Below are positions 44,075-52,706 of a stretch of DNA of 64,000 nt, one piece after another. The notes beneath the pieces were generated by a model. That model did no database searches and was not told the DNA's origin. It saw nothing but the letters and a program-made list of their open reading frames with translations. A program made the translations under genes and the position numbers. The stretch is from Mesorhizobium sp. 65-26 (lineage in GTDB: Bacteria > Pseudomonadota > Alphaproteobacteria > Rhizobiales > Rhizobiaceae), in assembly GCA_001899205.1 (NCBI GenBank), contig MKVL01000015.1, forward strand, positions 244,705-308,704. Reading direction: 5' to 3'. Position 1 is the first letter of the stretch, and every line of letters starts with the position of its first letter.

Positions 44075-44962
44075 TCAGGCCTTGCAGAGTTGCGCCGCCG
44101 TGACGTCGGCGGCCGGAACCTGCGCGGCGGTGAAGCCATAGGGCTCCATCAGTTCGAGCAGCTTGCCGCTGGCGTTGATCTCGGCAAGTTTGCCGTTATA
44201 GGCGGCGACAAGGTCCTCGTCCTCGCGGCGGAACCAGGCCGCGCCGTAACCGCGCGTCGGCTTGCCGTTCTCGTCGAGCGGGTCCTCGAACGGATTGACC
44301 AGCTCGATCCCCGGATCATTGGTCTTGCGCAGCACGTCCTGCAGCGAAATGATGCTCATGGTGACGCCGTCGACGCGACCGCCCTGCAGGCCGGCTATGG
44401 CCGAAGGCAGGTCCGGGAAAAGCACGATCCGGCTGGTCGGCACCTTGGCGGTGGCCAGGTACTGCGTGTTGATGGAGCCGGCCAGCGTGCCGATCTTGAT
44501 GCTGTCGTCCTTGGCGATGTCGGCGTAGCTGTGGATGTTCTTCGGATTGCCCTTCTTCACGGCGATCGACTCCGTGACGACATATTGCGGGTTGCTGGCG
44601 GCAACCTGCTTGCAGCGCACCGGCGTGACGTAGAGGCCGGCGCCGAGAATGTCGAAGCGCTTGGCCAGCAGGCCGGGGATGAGGCCGCCGAAGTCGGTCA
44701 ATACGCCTTCGAGGTCGCCGATGCCCAGTTCCTTCATGATGTGGCCGATCACGTCCGGCATCAGGCCTGTCAGCTTGCCGTCCGGCGAGGCGAACGCATA
44801 GGGCGCCTCGTTGGCGAAGCCGACCCGGATGCGGCCGTCCTTCTTGGCGTCCGTCAGCAAGGTGCCGGCCGACGCGATGCCCGAGGTGAGGCCCGTTGCC
44901 GCGAGGCACAGGCCGCCGGCCCCCAAAAGGACACTTCTTCTGTTGAAGATAAACTTCTCCAT
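44075..44962 (-). CDS. Extracellular amino-acid-binding protein (EhuB-like, family 3)
   Basis: 295 aa from ATG 44962; GGAGAATG just upstream favours this over the in-frame GTG at 44974. Twin-arginine-like leader (NRRSVLLGAGG) then family 3 fold: IRVGFANEAPYAFASPDGKLTGLMPDV (in part), FGGLIPGLLAKRFDILGAGLYVTP, IGTLAGSINTQYL and GRVDGVTMS. NEAPYA and the following acidic/aromatic pattern recall EhuB. Captures a polar amino acid or betaine in the periplasm. Tandem dyads lie 50-90 bases upstream. Confidence 0.87.
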   Translation of the reverse strand: MEKFIFNRRSVLLGAGGLCLAATGLTSGIASAGTLLTDAKKDGRIRVGFANEAPYAFASPDGKLTGLMPDVIGHIMKELGIGDLEGVLTDFGGLIPGLLAKRFDILGAGLYVTPVRCKQVAASNPQYVVTESIAVKKGNPKNIHSYADIAKDDSIKIGTLAGSINTQYLATAKVPTSRIVLFPDLPSAIAGLQGGRVDGVTMSIISLQDVLRKTNDPGIELVNPFEDPLDENGKPTRGYGAAWFRREDEDLVAAYNGKLAEINASGKLLELMEPYGFTAAQVPAADVTAAQLCKA

Positions 44963-45013
44963 CCCATTCTCCACGAGCGATCCCGCCTGCCGCGGGTGTT
45001 GTCAAATCCATTT

Positions 45014-45049
45014 GTCCACTATAATGGACTTAAGTCTACAACAGTGGAC
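45014..45049. promoter_or_regulatory. Tandem inverted-repeat operators upstream of the Ehu-like importer
   Basis: Two imperfect 16-bp dyads of the form GTCyAC-N4-rTGGAC: 45014-45029 (GTCCACTATAATGGAC) and 45034-45049 (GTCTACAACAGTGGAC), with centres 20 bp apart, two helical turns. The outer arms GTCCACT (45014-45020) and AGTGGAC (45043-45049) are also mutually complementary. Located 52-87 bases before the binding-protein start, they look like cooperative sites for one regulator, perhaps the IclR protein at 39239. The gap 44963-45326 (364 bases) contains these, the promoter at 45161-45206 and no gene. Confidence 0.5.
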
Positions 45050-45160
45050 GAATGCTATTTAGCCGTGCCGGCGCGCCGACGCAACAGATTGTTTCGCGCA
45101 TCGCGCCGCAGGCCCGGATCGACGCCTCGAATCTCGCCCGTGAAGCGAATTCCGACGCGA

Positions 45161-45206
45161 TTGACAGATTGTTAGATCACCCATAATCTCGTTTGAACAC
45201 AAACAA
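45161..45206 (+). promoter_or_regulatory. Promoter with 20-bp-spaced direct repeats (shared motif, copy 1)
   Basis: TTGACA at 45161-45166, then TTAGATCACCCATAA (45172-45186) and TTTGAACACAAACAA (45192-45206), direct repeats 20 bp apart. CATAAT (45182-45187) is a possible -10 with a short 15-base spacer. The 50 bases 45161-45210 match 55961-56010 without gaps at 36 of 50 positions by my count. It drives the Liv-type importer starting at 45327. A short dyad GTTTG-N4-CAAAC also lies at 45191-45204. Confidence 0.6.
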
Positions 45207-45326
45207 ACTGCCGGCCACCGGGGAGCCGGCGCGAAGCGTCGCGGATCGCGTGGCGCGAGCAGGAAAACATCGTCGTCGACCGTGGGACGGTTGGCGGGTG
45301 GGCATACAGATCGGGAGGAGAACGAC

Positions 45327-46508
45327 ATGAATCTGAATTCGAGAATCTCGCGCCGCAACGTGCTGTTGACCGGCGCCGCCGGGGCCCTCGCCGGCCTCGC
45401 AATGCCTTACGTCGCGCGCGCTGCCGGCGATCCCATCAAGGTCGGCATCCTGCAGCCGTTCTCAGGCGGTCTCGAGGTGCTAGGCCAGCAGGGCTTCCAG
45501 GGCGCGGAAATGGCGCTGCTGGAGGCCAACGAGGCGGGCGGCGTGCTGGGCGGGCGGATGTTCGAGATCGTCAAGGCCGACGACCGCACCGATCCCAAGA
45601 CGGCGGTCGAGCGTACCAGCGAACTGATCCGCCGCGACAAGGTCACCGCCATCATCGGCCCGGTCACCAGCGCCAACCGCGATGCCATGCTGCCGACCAT
45701 CGAGCGCTACAAGACGCCATTGCTCTACGCCACCGACTATGAGGGCGGCGTGTGCAGCCCGTATGTCGCCTGCTACAGCGCGTTGCCCGCGCATTGGGTG
45801 AATCCGCTCGTGCCCTATGCGGTCGAGAACCTGGGCAAGGCCTTCTATCTCGTCGGCAGCGACTATGTCTGGCCGCAGAAGATGAACAAGGCCTTCCGCG
45901 AGGAGGTCGAGAAGGCGAAGGCGAAGGTCGTCGGCGAGGAATACACCCCCTGGGGCGCCAAGGACTACGCCGCCACGCTGCGCAAGATCGAAAGCTCGGG
46001 CACCGACGTGGTGGTCATCACCATCGTCGGCGCCGACGCCATCACCTTCGTCAAGCAGTTCGCCGCCGCCGGCCTGCAAAGCAAGATCAAGATCATCTTC
46101 TTCGGTTTCAACGAGAACTACGTCGCCGGCCTCTCGCAGGCGGAATCGAACGGCATCGTCGCGCCGTCGAACTTCATCGCCAATCTCGACAAGCCCGAAG
46201 CCAAGGCCTTCGTCGAGCGCTTCCACGCCCGCTACGGCGCGAACTCCGTGGTCTCAAACACCACCGACGCGCACTACACGCTTACCCGCTTCTTCATCGA
46301 GGGCATCAAGAAGGCCGGCTCCGACGACAAGCAGAAGATCCTGGCCTCGATGGTCGGCCAGTCGCTCATGTCGGGCAATGGCGAGGTGGATCTGCGCGCC
46401 TCGGACCGTCACGCCGACCTCAACGTGCTGATCGTCCAGGTCGACAACGGCCAGCTCAAGGTGCTCAAGGATCTCGGCCGCATCGTCGCGCCAAGCCAGT
46501 GCGGCTGA
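45327..46508 (+). CDS. LivK/amide-type ABC substrate-binding protein (type I periplasmic)
   Basis: 393 aa from ATG 45327 with GGGAGGAG upstream; a longer frame from 45282 is unnecessary. Tat signal SRRNVLLTGAAG. Peripla_BP_6 fold: IKVGILQPFSGGLEVLGQQGFQGAEMAL, VTAIIGPVTSANRDAMLP, LLYATDYEGGVCSPYVACYSALP. The Tyr/Cys-rich segment is typical of urea/short-amide-binding relatives (UrtA/AmiC) rather than leucine-binding proteins. First gene of a five-gene importer operon controlled by the direct-repeat promoter. Confidence 0.88.
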   Translation: MNLNSRISRRNVLLTGAAGALAGLAMPYVARAAGDPIKVGILQPFSGGLEVLGQQGFQGAEMALLEANEAGGVLGGRMFEIVKADDRTDPKTAVERTSELIRRDKVTAIIGPVTSANRDAMLPTIERYKTPLLYATDYEGGVCSPYVACYSALPAHWVNPLVPYAVENLGKAFYLVGSDYVWPQKMNKAFREEVEKAKAKVVGEEYTPWGAKDYAATLRKIESSGTDVVVITIVGADAITFVKQFAAAGLQSKIKIIFFGFNENYVAGLSQAESNGIVAPSNFIANLDKPEAKAFVERFHARYGANSVVSNTTDAHYTLTRFFIEGIKKAGSDDKQKILASMVGQSLMSGNGEVDLRASDRHADLNVLIVQVDNGQLKVLKDLGRIVAPSQCG

Positions 46509-46512
46509 CGCG

Positions 46513-47271
46513 GTGAGCGAGCCGAACGGCCCCATCCTGCAGCTTGCGGGCGTCACCAAGCGCTTCGGCGGGCTCGTCGTCCTCGACGGGCTCGACCTGA
46601 CGCTGCCCAAGGGCGCGATGCAATGCATCCTGGGGCCGAACGGCTGCGGCAAGACCACGCTGTTCAACGTCGTCACCGGCGAATTCCCACCCGATGGCGG
46701 CGAGGTCAGGCTCGGCGGCCGCAACGTCGCCGGCCTGTCGCCGCATCGCATCTCGCGGCTCGGCGTGGCGCGAAAGTTCCAGGTTCCGGGCGTCTATCCC
46801 GAACTCAGCGTGGCCGAGAACATCGAGATCCCGCTCGCCGCCGGCGCTGGGCGCTACGGGCCGCTTTCGCTGCTCGGCTACCGCCCGGACGCCGCCCGCC
46901 GCGACCGGCTGCTCGACCTCTGTGGCCTGGCCGGCAAGGCCGGCGAGAAGGTCGGCGAGATCGCCCATGGCGAGAAGCAGCGGCTGGAAATCGCCATGCT
47001 GCTGGCGCGCGACGCCGAGCTCATCCTGCTCGACGAGCCGACGGCCGGCATGTCGGGCGCGGAGACCAGCGCCGTGGCGAGCCTGATCCGCCGGCTGCGC
47101 GACGAGGAAGGCAAGTCGATCCTGGTGATCGAGCACGACATGAATTTCGTGCGCCAGCTCGAATGCCCGATCATCGTCATGGTCCGCGGCAAGATCATCG
47201 CCGAGGGTCGCTACGAAGAGGTCAGCCGCGACCCGCGCGTCATCGAATCCTATCTCGGGAAGCGCCACTGA
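46513..47271 (+). CDS. LivG-type ABC transporter ATP-binding protein
   Basis: 252 aa from GTG, 4 bases after the binding protein. Walker A GPNGCGKTT, signature IAHGEKQRLEIA, Walker B LILLDEPTAGMSG, His-loop IEHDMNF. One of two ATPases of the Liv/Urt-type importer. The TGA overlaps the next ATG by one base. Confidence 0.92.
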   Translation: MSEPNGPILQLAGVTKRFGGLVVLDGLDLTLPKGAMQCILGPNGCGKTTLFNVVTGEFPPDGGEVRLGGRNVAGLSPHRISRLGVARKFQVPGVYPELSVAENIEIPLAAGAGRYGPLSLLGYRPDAARRDRLLDLCGLAGKAGEKVGEIAHGEKQRLEIAMLLARDAELILLDEPTAGMSGAETSAVASLIRRLRDEEGKSILVIEHDMNFVRQLECPIIVMVRGKIIAEGRYEEVSRDPRVIESYLGKRH

Positions 47272-47978
47272 TGCTCGCGGTCGAAAATCTTGTTGCCGGC
47301 TATCCATCCGGCGGCAGCGTGCTGAAGGGCGTCACTTTCGATGTCGCCAAGGGCGAGGTCGTCGCCCTTCTCGGCCGCAACGGCATGGGCAAGACCACGC
47401 TGATGCGCGCGCTCGCCGGGCAGCTTGCCAAGCAGAGCGGCAGCTTTCGCCTGGACGGCCGCGACCTCGGCGGCTCTCCCTCCTACGCCATCGCCAATGC
47501 CGGCATAGGCTACGTGCCGCAGGGGCGCGAGATCTTCAAGGATTTCACCGTCGAGGAAAACCTGCTGATGGGCGTGCTCGGCAAGCCGAACCTGCCCAAG
47601 CGGCTGCCTGGCGACATCTACGATTTCTTCCCCATCCTCGGCGAGCGGCGCAAGCAGAAGGCCGGCACCATGTCGGGCGGCCAGCAGCAGCAGCTCGCCA
47701 TCATGCGCTGCCTCGTCGGTCAGCCCAAGCTGGTGCTGCTCGACGAGCCGTCCGAGGGCATCCAGCCTTCCATCGTCGACGAGATCGGTCGCACCTTGCA
47801 GACCATCGCCCGTTCCACCGGGCTGACCATCCTGGTGGTCGAGCAGAATCTGGATTTCGTCGAGACCCTCGCCGGGCGCGCGCTGTTCATGGAAAACGGC
47901 GTCATCGCCGACCGCGCCGACCATATCGGCGAACTACGCGACAAGCCCGAACTCGTCCATCGCTACCTGTCAATCTGA
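47271..47978 (+). CDS. LivF-type ABC transporter ATP-binding protein
   Basis: 235 aa from ATG 47271 (TGATG overlap). Walker A GRNGMGKTT, GYVPQGREIFKDFTVEENL typical of LivF/UrtE, signature MSGGQQQQLAI, Walker B LVLLDEPSEGIQPS, VEQNLDF. Second ATPase of the importer. Confidence 0.92.
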   Translation: MLAVENLVAGYPSGGSVLKGVTFDVAKGEVVALLGRNGMGKTTLMRALAGQLAKQSGSFRLDGRDLGGSPSYAIANAGIGYVPQGREIFKDFTVEENLLMGVLGKPNLPKRLPGDIYDFFPILGERRKQKAGTMSGGQQQQLAIMRCLVGQPKLVLLDEPSEGIQPSIVDEIGRTLQTIARSTGLTILVVEQNLDFVETLAGRALFMENGVIADRADHIGELRDKPELVHRYLSI

Positions 47979-47985
47979 GGCCGCC

Positions 47986-48840
47986 GTGGAAGCGACAATC
48001 GCCCTTCTGCTCGACACCGCGAACTTCACCCTCGCCCTGCTGCTGGTGACACTCGGCCTCGTCGTCATCTTCGGCCTGATGAACGTCATCAACATGGCCC
48101 ATGGCGAGTTCTTCCTGATCGGCGCCTATGTCGTCGTCGCGGTCAGCAATGCGACGGGGTCGTTCTGGCTGGGCCTGCTGCTGGCGCCCGCCGTGCTGGC
48201 CGTCGTCGGCCTGCTGGTGGAGTGGCTGATCATCCGCCACATCTACCATCGCTTCATCGACACCATCCTTGCCACCTGGGGCCTGTCGCTGGTCATCAAG
48301 CAGGGCGTGGTCGTGCTGTTCGGGCCGGGCGCGCAGAGCGTGCCCAATCCGATTCCCGCCGCCGTCGACGTGTTCGGCGTCCAGTATCCGGCCTACCGCC
48401 TGTTCATCATGGCGCTTTCGGCGGCGCTGGCGCTCGCCACCTACTACCTGTTTTTCCGCACCAGGCTCGGGCTGCAGATCCGTGGCGTCATCGCCAACCG
48501 CGCAATGGCCGCCTCGCTCGGCATCAACACGCGTCGCATGGACCGCGCCACCTTTGCCGTCGGCTCGGCGCTGGCCGGTTTCGCCGGCGCGGTCATGGCG
48601 CCGATCATGAGTGTCGACCCGCAGATGGGCGTCGGCTTCCTCATTCCGTCCTTCCTCTCCGTGCTGGTGGGCGGCGTCAATTCGCTGGTCGGCGCGCTCA
48701 TCGGCTCCGGCGTCATCGGCGGCGCCACCACCATCTTCTCGGCCGGCATCTCGCAGGCCGACGCCCAGATCCTGGTGTTCCTGCTCGCCATGATCATCAT
48801 CCGCTTCCTGCCCAACGGCATCACCGGAGGCCGCAAATGA
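47986..48840 (+). CDS. LivH-type ABC transporter permease
   Basis: 284 aa from GTG 47986. Hydrophobic with about eight membrane segments; VIFGLMNVINMAHGEFFLIGAY and RGVIANRAMAASLGINTRRM are LivH/UrtB signatures. Stop overlaps the next ATG (ATGA). Confidence 0.9.
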   Translation: MEATIALLLDTANFTLALLLVTLGLVVIFGLMNVINMAHGEFFLIGAYVVVAVSNATGSFWLGLLLAPAVLAVVGLLVEWLIIRHIYHRFIDTILATWGLSLVIKQGVVVLFGPGAQSVPNPIPAAVDVFGVQYPAYRLFIMALSAALALATYYLFFRTRLGLQIRGVIANRAMAASLGINTRRMDRATFAVGSALAGFAGAVMAPIMSVDPQMGVGFLIPSFLSVLVGGVNSLVGALIGSGVIGGATTIFSAGISQADAQILVFLLAMIIIRFLPNGITGGRK

Positions 48841-49835
48841 CGCGTCGTTCTTTGCGTGATGCCGGGCGTCTTGGCCTTGGCCTCACCATCCTCGCCTGGA
48901 TAGGGCTTGCGGCTGCCCCACTCGTGCTCGACGACTGGAACATCGGCCTGCTCACACAATACGTCACCTACGGCATCTTCGCGCTCAGCCTCGGGCTGAT
49001 CTGGGGGCAGGCCGGCATATTGTGCTTCGGCCAGGCCATCTTCTTCGGCATCGGCGCTTATTCCATGGCGCTGGTGACGCTTGGCAAGCTGCCCTGGCTT
49101 GGCGATAGCCAGTGGACGGGCCTGGCGCTCGCCGTGCTGCTGCCCATGCTGGTCGCCGCGGTGCTCGGCTGGATCCTGTTCCAGGGCCGTGCCCTGTCGG
49201 GCGCGCATCTCGCCATCGTCACGCTCTGCGCCGCCGTGGTGTGCGAGATCGCGGCGCGCCGCTGGGAATTCATCGGCGGCTTCAACGGCCTGTTCAACGT
49301 GCCGCCGCTGTCGGCGCCGAATGGCGATCCGCTCTCGACCAACGCGACGTATTTCTTCGTCGGCGTCGCCGCGCTGCTCACCTATCTGCTGTCGCTGTGG
49401 ATCGGGCGCTCGCCGCTTGGCACCGTGCTGGCGGCCATTCGCAACGACGAACGCCGCACGCTGCACTTCGGCTACGACGTGCGCCTGCACAAAATCTTCG
49501 TCTTCACCGTTTCGGGCGCCATGGCGGGTTTTGCCGGCGGCCTGTTCACCACCCAGTTCGGCTTCGTCTCGCCGCCGCTGGTCGGCTTCGCGCTTTCCAC
49601 GGAAGTGCTGATCTGGGTGGCCGTCGGTGGCCGTTCGGTGCTGATGGGCGCCTTCCTCGGCGCGCTCGCCGTGCGCGCCACGGAGAACGCCATGTCCTCC
49701 AGCCTCGACCAGTATTGGCTGATCGCGCTCGGCGCGCTGTTCATCATCGTGGTCGTCGTGCTGCCGCAGGGCCTGTTCGGCAAGCTGCTGGCGCTTGCGC
49801 CGCCGCGCCGGCTTGGCAGTAGCCAGGCGAAGTAA
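48837..49835 (+). CDS. LivM-type ABC transporter permease
   Basis: 332 aa. IWGQAGILCFGQAIFFGIGAYSMAL, AAIRNDERRTLHFGYDV and FVFTVSGAMAGFAGGLFTTQFGFVSP are LivM/UrtC features. Last gene of the importer operon, followed by a good terminator. Confidence 0.9.
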   Translation: MTRRSLRDAGRLGLGLTILAWIGLAAAPLVLDDWNIGLLTQYVTYGIFALSLGLIWGQAGILCFGQAIFFGIGAYSMALVTLGKLPWLGDSQWTGLALAVLLPMLVAAVLGWILFQGRALSGAHLAIVTLCAAVVCEIAARRWEFIGGFNGLFNVPPLSAPNGDPLSTNATYFFVGVAALLTYLLSLWIGRSPLGTVLAAIRNDERRTLHFGYDVRLHKIFVFTVSGAMAGFAGGLFTTQFGFVSPPLVGFALSTEVLIWVAVGGRSVLMGAFLGALAVRATENAMSSSLDQYWLIALGALFIIVVVVLPQGLFGKLLALAPPRRLGSSQAK

Positions 49836-49857
49836 ACCCGAGGCCGTCGAAGCGAAA

Positions 49858-49900
49858 GGGCGGATGCCCGACGCCGTCGGATGTACCCGCCCGCATTTTT
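49858..49900 (+). terminator. Rho-independent terminator of the Liv-type operon
   Basis: GGGCGG (49858-49863) pairs with CCGCCC (49887-49892), enclosing a second stem CCGAC/GTCGG (49868-49872, 49876-49880), and a five-T run ends at 49900. It is 23 bases after the livM-like stop. Confidence 0.65.
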
Positions 49901-49904
49901 AGTC

Positions 49905-49943
49905 AGCGCATGACCCCGAAAGCGGTTCTCGGGGCCATGCGCT
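49905..49943. repeat. Rhizobial-type intergenic palindrome (CATGCGCT element)
   Basis: Arms AGCGCATGACCCCGA (49905-49919) and TCGGGGCCATGCGCT (49929-49943) are complementary at 14 of 15 positions. Sequences of the form AGCGCATGA.CCCGAAA...TCGGG..CATGCGCT recur between genes in Mesorhizobium and relatives, as I recall. This copy lies between convergent operons. Only one clear copy is seen in the window. Confidence 0.6.
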
Positions 49944-49991
49944 GGGTCCGCCGCATCGCGGAACCGAATTCAGTCGTCCATGCGGGCCGTT

Positions 49992-50810
49992 CTAGCGCGC
50001 GTTGCGCCGCAGGTCGGGGAAGGTCGCGGCCTCGGGGGCGTTGGCCCAGCTTTGCAGCGTCTGGCCGCCATCGATCAGCCAGTCCACTCCCGTGACATGG
50101 CGTGCATCGTCGGAGGCGAGGAAGGCGACCGCGGCCGCCACGTCCTCCGGCTGGCCGATGCGCCGCAGCGGAATGCGATCGGCGAAGCGCTGCACGCCGG
50201 CCAGGTACTGCGCCTTGTCGGCGGCCGGCACGCCAAGCGTCGTCTCGATGACGCCCGGGCAGATGGCGTTGACGCGGATGCCGTAGGGCGCGGCGTCGAG
50301 CGCGGCGACGCGCGTCAGCCCCACCACGCCATGCTTGGTCGAGGCATAGCCGGCGCCGCCGGCAAGCACGTCCCAGCCGGCCATGGACGAACCCATGTTG
50401 ACGATCGAGCCTTCCACGCCGGCCTCGATCATCGCCTTCACCGAAGCCTTCAGCACCAGGAACATCGAGCGCAGGTTGACGCGCACGATGCGATCCCAGT
50501 CTTCCGTCGGCAGTTCGTGCACCGGCGCCACCTTGCCGGAGATGCCGGCATTGTTGAACACCGCGTCCAGCCGGCCGAAGGCCTTCACCGCCCTGGCCAC
50601 GGCTTCGCTGGCGGCCGCCTCATCGGAGACGTCGGCGGTGATGGCGATGGCGCCATTGCCGATCGCCGAGGCGATGTCTTCGGCGCGCCTTGCGTCGAGA
50701 TCCACGATCGCGACCCTGGCGCCCTCCTGGGCGAAGCGGCGCGCCGCCGCGCTGCCGATGGCGCCGCCGCCGCCGGTGACCAGCACGGCCTTGTCCACAA
50801 AACGGGTCAT
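49992..50810 (-). CDS. Short-chain dehydrogenase/reductase
   Basis: 272 aa from ATG 50810. Cofactor motif TGGGGAIG, NNAG at about residue 86-89, catalytic Ser141/142, Tyr155 and Lys159 (YASTK). Asp after the second strand (VAIVDLDARR) favours NAD(H). Ends with PGVIETTLG and the usual SDR C-terminus GQTLQSW. Second gene of a two-gene minus-strand unit with the epimerase-like protein; oxidises or reduces an unidentified alcohol/ketone of the pathway. Confidence 0.88.
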   Translation of the reverse strand: MTRFVDKAVLVTGGGGAIGSAAARRFAQEGARVAIVDLDARRAEDIASAIGNGAIAITADVSDEAAASEAVARAVKAFGRLDAVFNNAGISGKVAPVHELPTEDWDRIVRVNLRSMFLVLKASVKAMIEAGVEGSIVNMGSSMAGWDVLAGGAGYASTKHGVVGLTRVAALDAAPYGIRVNAICPGVIETTLGVPAADKAQYLAGVQRFADRIPLRRIGQPEDVAAAVAFLASDDARHVTGVDWLIDGGQTLQSWANAPEAATFPDLRRNAR

Positions 50811-50887
50811 CGTGTTTTCTCCTGTGTTACCGAGGCAATTCCGGGACGGCGAAGAGCGCTTTCCCGTGGGATTGCGACAACTGAGGC

Positions 50888-51730
50888 CTAGTTGCTGCCG
50901 TAGGCGCGCCACGAATGGCGCGGCTCGAAGCCCAGCGTCTCGCGGGCATGGCTGTTGTCGATCACCGACGCGTGGCCGTCGAGCGGCCGCTTGACCGGGA
51001 CTGAAGGGAAGGCGCCTTTCAGCAGCTCGGCCGTCGGCGTTTCCGAATAGGTGTCGGCGGCGCTGATGAAGGTGCGCAGATGCCCCTGTCCTTGCCAGGC
51101 CAGCGCCTTGAGGAAGGCGTCGGCCGCGTCGCGCGCGTCGAGATAGCCCCACAGGTCCCAGCCCGCGTCCTGCGTGCGCCGGCGCGGTCCGACGGTCTCG
51201 AAGAAGGTCTCCGGCATCTGGATCCAGGGCATGCGCAGGCTCACCGCCGAGAAGGCGCCTCGGCGCACAGCCGCCTCGACAACTTCCTCCCCCAGCCACT
51301 TCGACAGGCCGTACGCGTCCTGCGCGCCGATCGGATGGTTCTGGTCGATCGGCAGGTAGGCGGGCGGCGTCAGCTTCGGCGCGAAGGGATAGCCGAGCAC
51401 GGAAAAGGACGAGGCATAGATGAAGCGCGAGGTTCCCGAAAGCGCGGCCGCCTCGACCACATTGTAGGCGGCCGCCATGTTGGTGCGGAACACTTCGGCG
51501 GCGGCCTTTCCGGTCGGGCGCGGAATGGCCGCGACATGGATGACGGCGTCAGCGTCGCGCACGAGCTGCAGGGCAAGGCCGAGATCGGTCAGGTCGGCGC
51601 TGACATGCTTCCAGCCGCCGCGCGCTGGCGGGGCAAGGTCGATGCCCAGCACCTCGTGGCCGGCCGCCACGAAAGCCTCCGCCACGTGGTGGCCCAGCAG
51701 ACCGCTCGATCCCGTGACGATGACGTTCAT
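50888..51730 (-). CDS. NAD-dependent epimerase/dehydratase family protein (extended SDR)
   Basis: 280 aa from ATG 51730 (GGAGCAGG upstream). Rossmann motif VTGSSGLLGHHVAEAF, VIHVAAIPRP and the active-site YGLSKWLGEE (Tyr-x3-Lys). Short for a sugar epimerase; uronate dehydrogenases and related small extended SDRs have this size. Divergent from the isochorismatase-like gene across 284 bases that hold a copy of the shared regulatory motif. Confidence 0.82.
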   Translation of the reverse strand: MNVIVTGSSGLLGHHVAEAFVAAGHEVLGIDLAPPARGGWKHVSADLTDLGLALQLVRDADAVIHVAAIPRPTGKAAAEVFRTNMAAAYNVVEAAALSGTSRFIYASSFSVLGYPFAPKLTPPAYLPIDQNHPIGAQDAYGLSKWLGEEVVEAAVRRGAFSAVSLRMPWIQMPETFFETVGPRRRTQDAGWDLWGYLDARDAADAFLKALAWQGQGHLRTFISAADTYSETPTAELLKGAFPSVPVKRPLDGHASVIDNSHARETLGFEPRHSWRAYGSN

Positions 51731-51948
51731 GTCCTGCTCCTTCTCATGACCGGGCGCGGTCATGCCGCAAATATCGTTGATGGTCAAACGATCGGTCTCT
51801 CCAAACAGCGCGCTTGTCAACGGCTTTTTCGGCGGATACGTCCGGCAAAACCGCCGCCGGAACGTCTCTTCGGCCCGTCGAAATGCTCCTGGAGCGGGAT
51901 TTCCCCCGCTTCGTCATCCATCATGCCGGGGCAAAGCATCTGGAAGGA

Positions 51949-51989
51949 TTGACTTCGCGTCGCGCAGGGTTTTGTATGACCACCAACAA
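51949..51989 (+). promoter_or_regulatory. Promoter region with shared motif (copy 3, single)
   Basis: TTGACT (51949-51954) and TTGTAT (51972-51977) are 17 bases apart. TATGACCACCAACAA (51975-51989) differs at one base from the motif at 55992-56006. Only one motif copy is present. It overlaps the in-frame ATG at 51976, which supports translation starting at 52015 instead. Confidence 0.5.
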
Positions 51990-52014
51990 TCAATGGCTGC
52001 CGGGGAAATTTGCC

Positions 52015-52659
52015 ATGTCCTTGGATATATTCTCATCGCATCGACAGGAAGCTGGCGTCAGCATCGACACCAAGCGCGCGGCGGTCGTCGTGGTCGACAT
52101 GATCAACGACTTCTGCAAGCCGGGCGGCGCCATGGTGCTGCCGGGCTACGAAACGCTGGTCGGGCCACAGCTCGCCGTCATCGAGGCCGCGCGCGCCTCC
52201 GGCGTTCCGGTCATCTGGGTGCACGACGTCCATCGCGGCAACGTGCGCCAGGATCGTGAATGGCTGAAGCGCACGCCGCACTGCGTGGAAGGCACCTGGG
52301 GCGTCGAGATCATCGACGACCTCGGCGCGCGCGCCGACGAGATCCATGTCGTCAAGCGTCGCTATTCCTCCTTCTTCCAGACCGATCTCGACCTGACGCT
52401 CAAGGATCTCAAGGTCGACCAGATCATCGTCTTCGGCGTCGTCACCAACATCTGCGTGCGCTCGACCGTGCATGACGCCTTCTTCAACGGCTATGAGGTG
52501 GTGGTGCCGGCCGATTGCTGCGCGGCCACCGGCCCGCGCGAGCAGGAAAGCTCGCTCTACGACATCGCCACCCATTTCGGCGTGGTCAGCAACGCGGCTA
52601 GCGTGGTGCGGGCCTTCCGGGAAGGCGCGTTCGTGGAAAACACCAGCGTCGCGGCCTGA
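52015..52659 (+). CDS. Isochorismatase-fold cysteine amidohydrolase
   Basis: 214 aa from ATG 52015 (GGGGA 8 bases upstream); ATG 51976 lies in a promoter element. Catalytic triad Asp28 (VVVVDMINDF), Lys114 (VVKRRYSSF) and Cys147 (TNICVRSTVHDAF), with a cis-peptide-type GVVT before Cys. This family includes maleamate amidase NicF, ureidoacrylate amidase RutB and biuret hydrolase. Followed by a NicR-like MarR and an enamidase homologue, so an amide from N-heterocycle ring opening is the likely substrate. Confidence 0.87.
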   Translation: MSLDIFSSHRQEAGVSIDTKRAAVVVVDMINDFCKPGGAMVLPGYETLVGPQLAVIEAARASGVPVIWVHDVHRGNVRQDREWLKRTPHCVEGTWGVEIIDDLGARADEIHVVKRRYSSFFQTDLDLTLKDLKVDQIIVFGVVTNICVRSTVHDAFFNGYEVVVPADCCAATGPREQESSLYDIATHFGVVSNAASVVRAFREGAFVENTSVAA

Positions 52660-52706
52660 TTGCAAGGCAGCACCGAGAACAGGCCAGCCAGGAGTTCATT
52701 CACCCC

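Noticed and set aside
44962-44974. GTG at 44974 as start of the Ehu-like binding protein
   Set aside because: The GTG overlaps the GGAG that serves the ATG at 44962, and the signal peptide is better placed from the ATG.
51814-52014. N-terminal extension of the isochorismatase-like protein from 51814 or 51976
   Set aside because: The extension is not family-like, and the promoter motif at 51949-51989 overlaps it.
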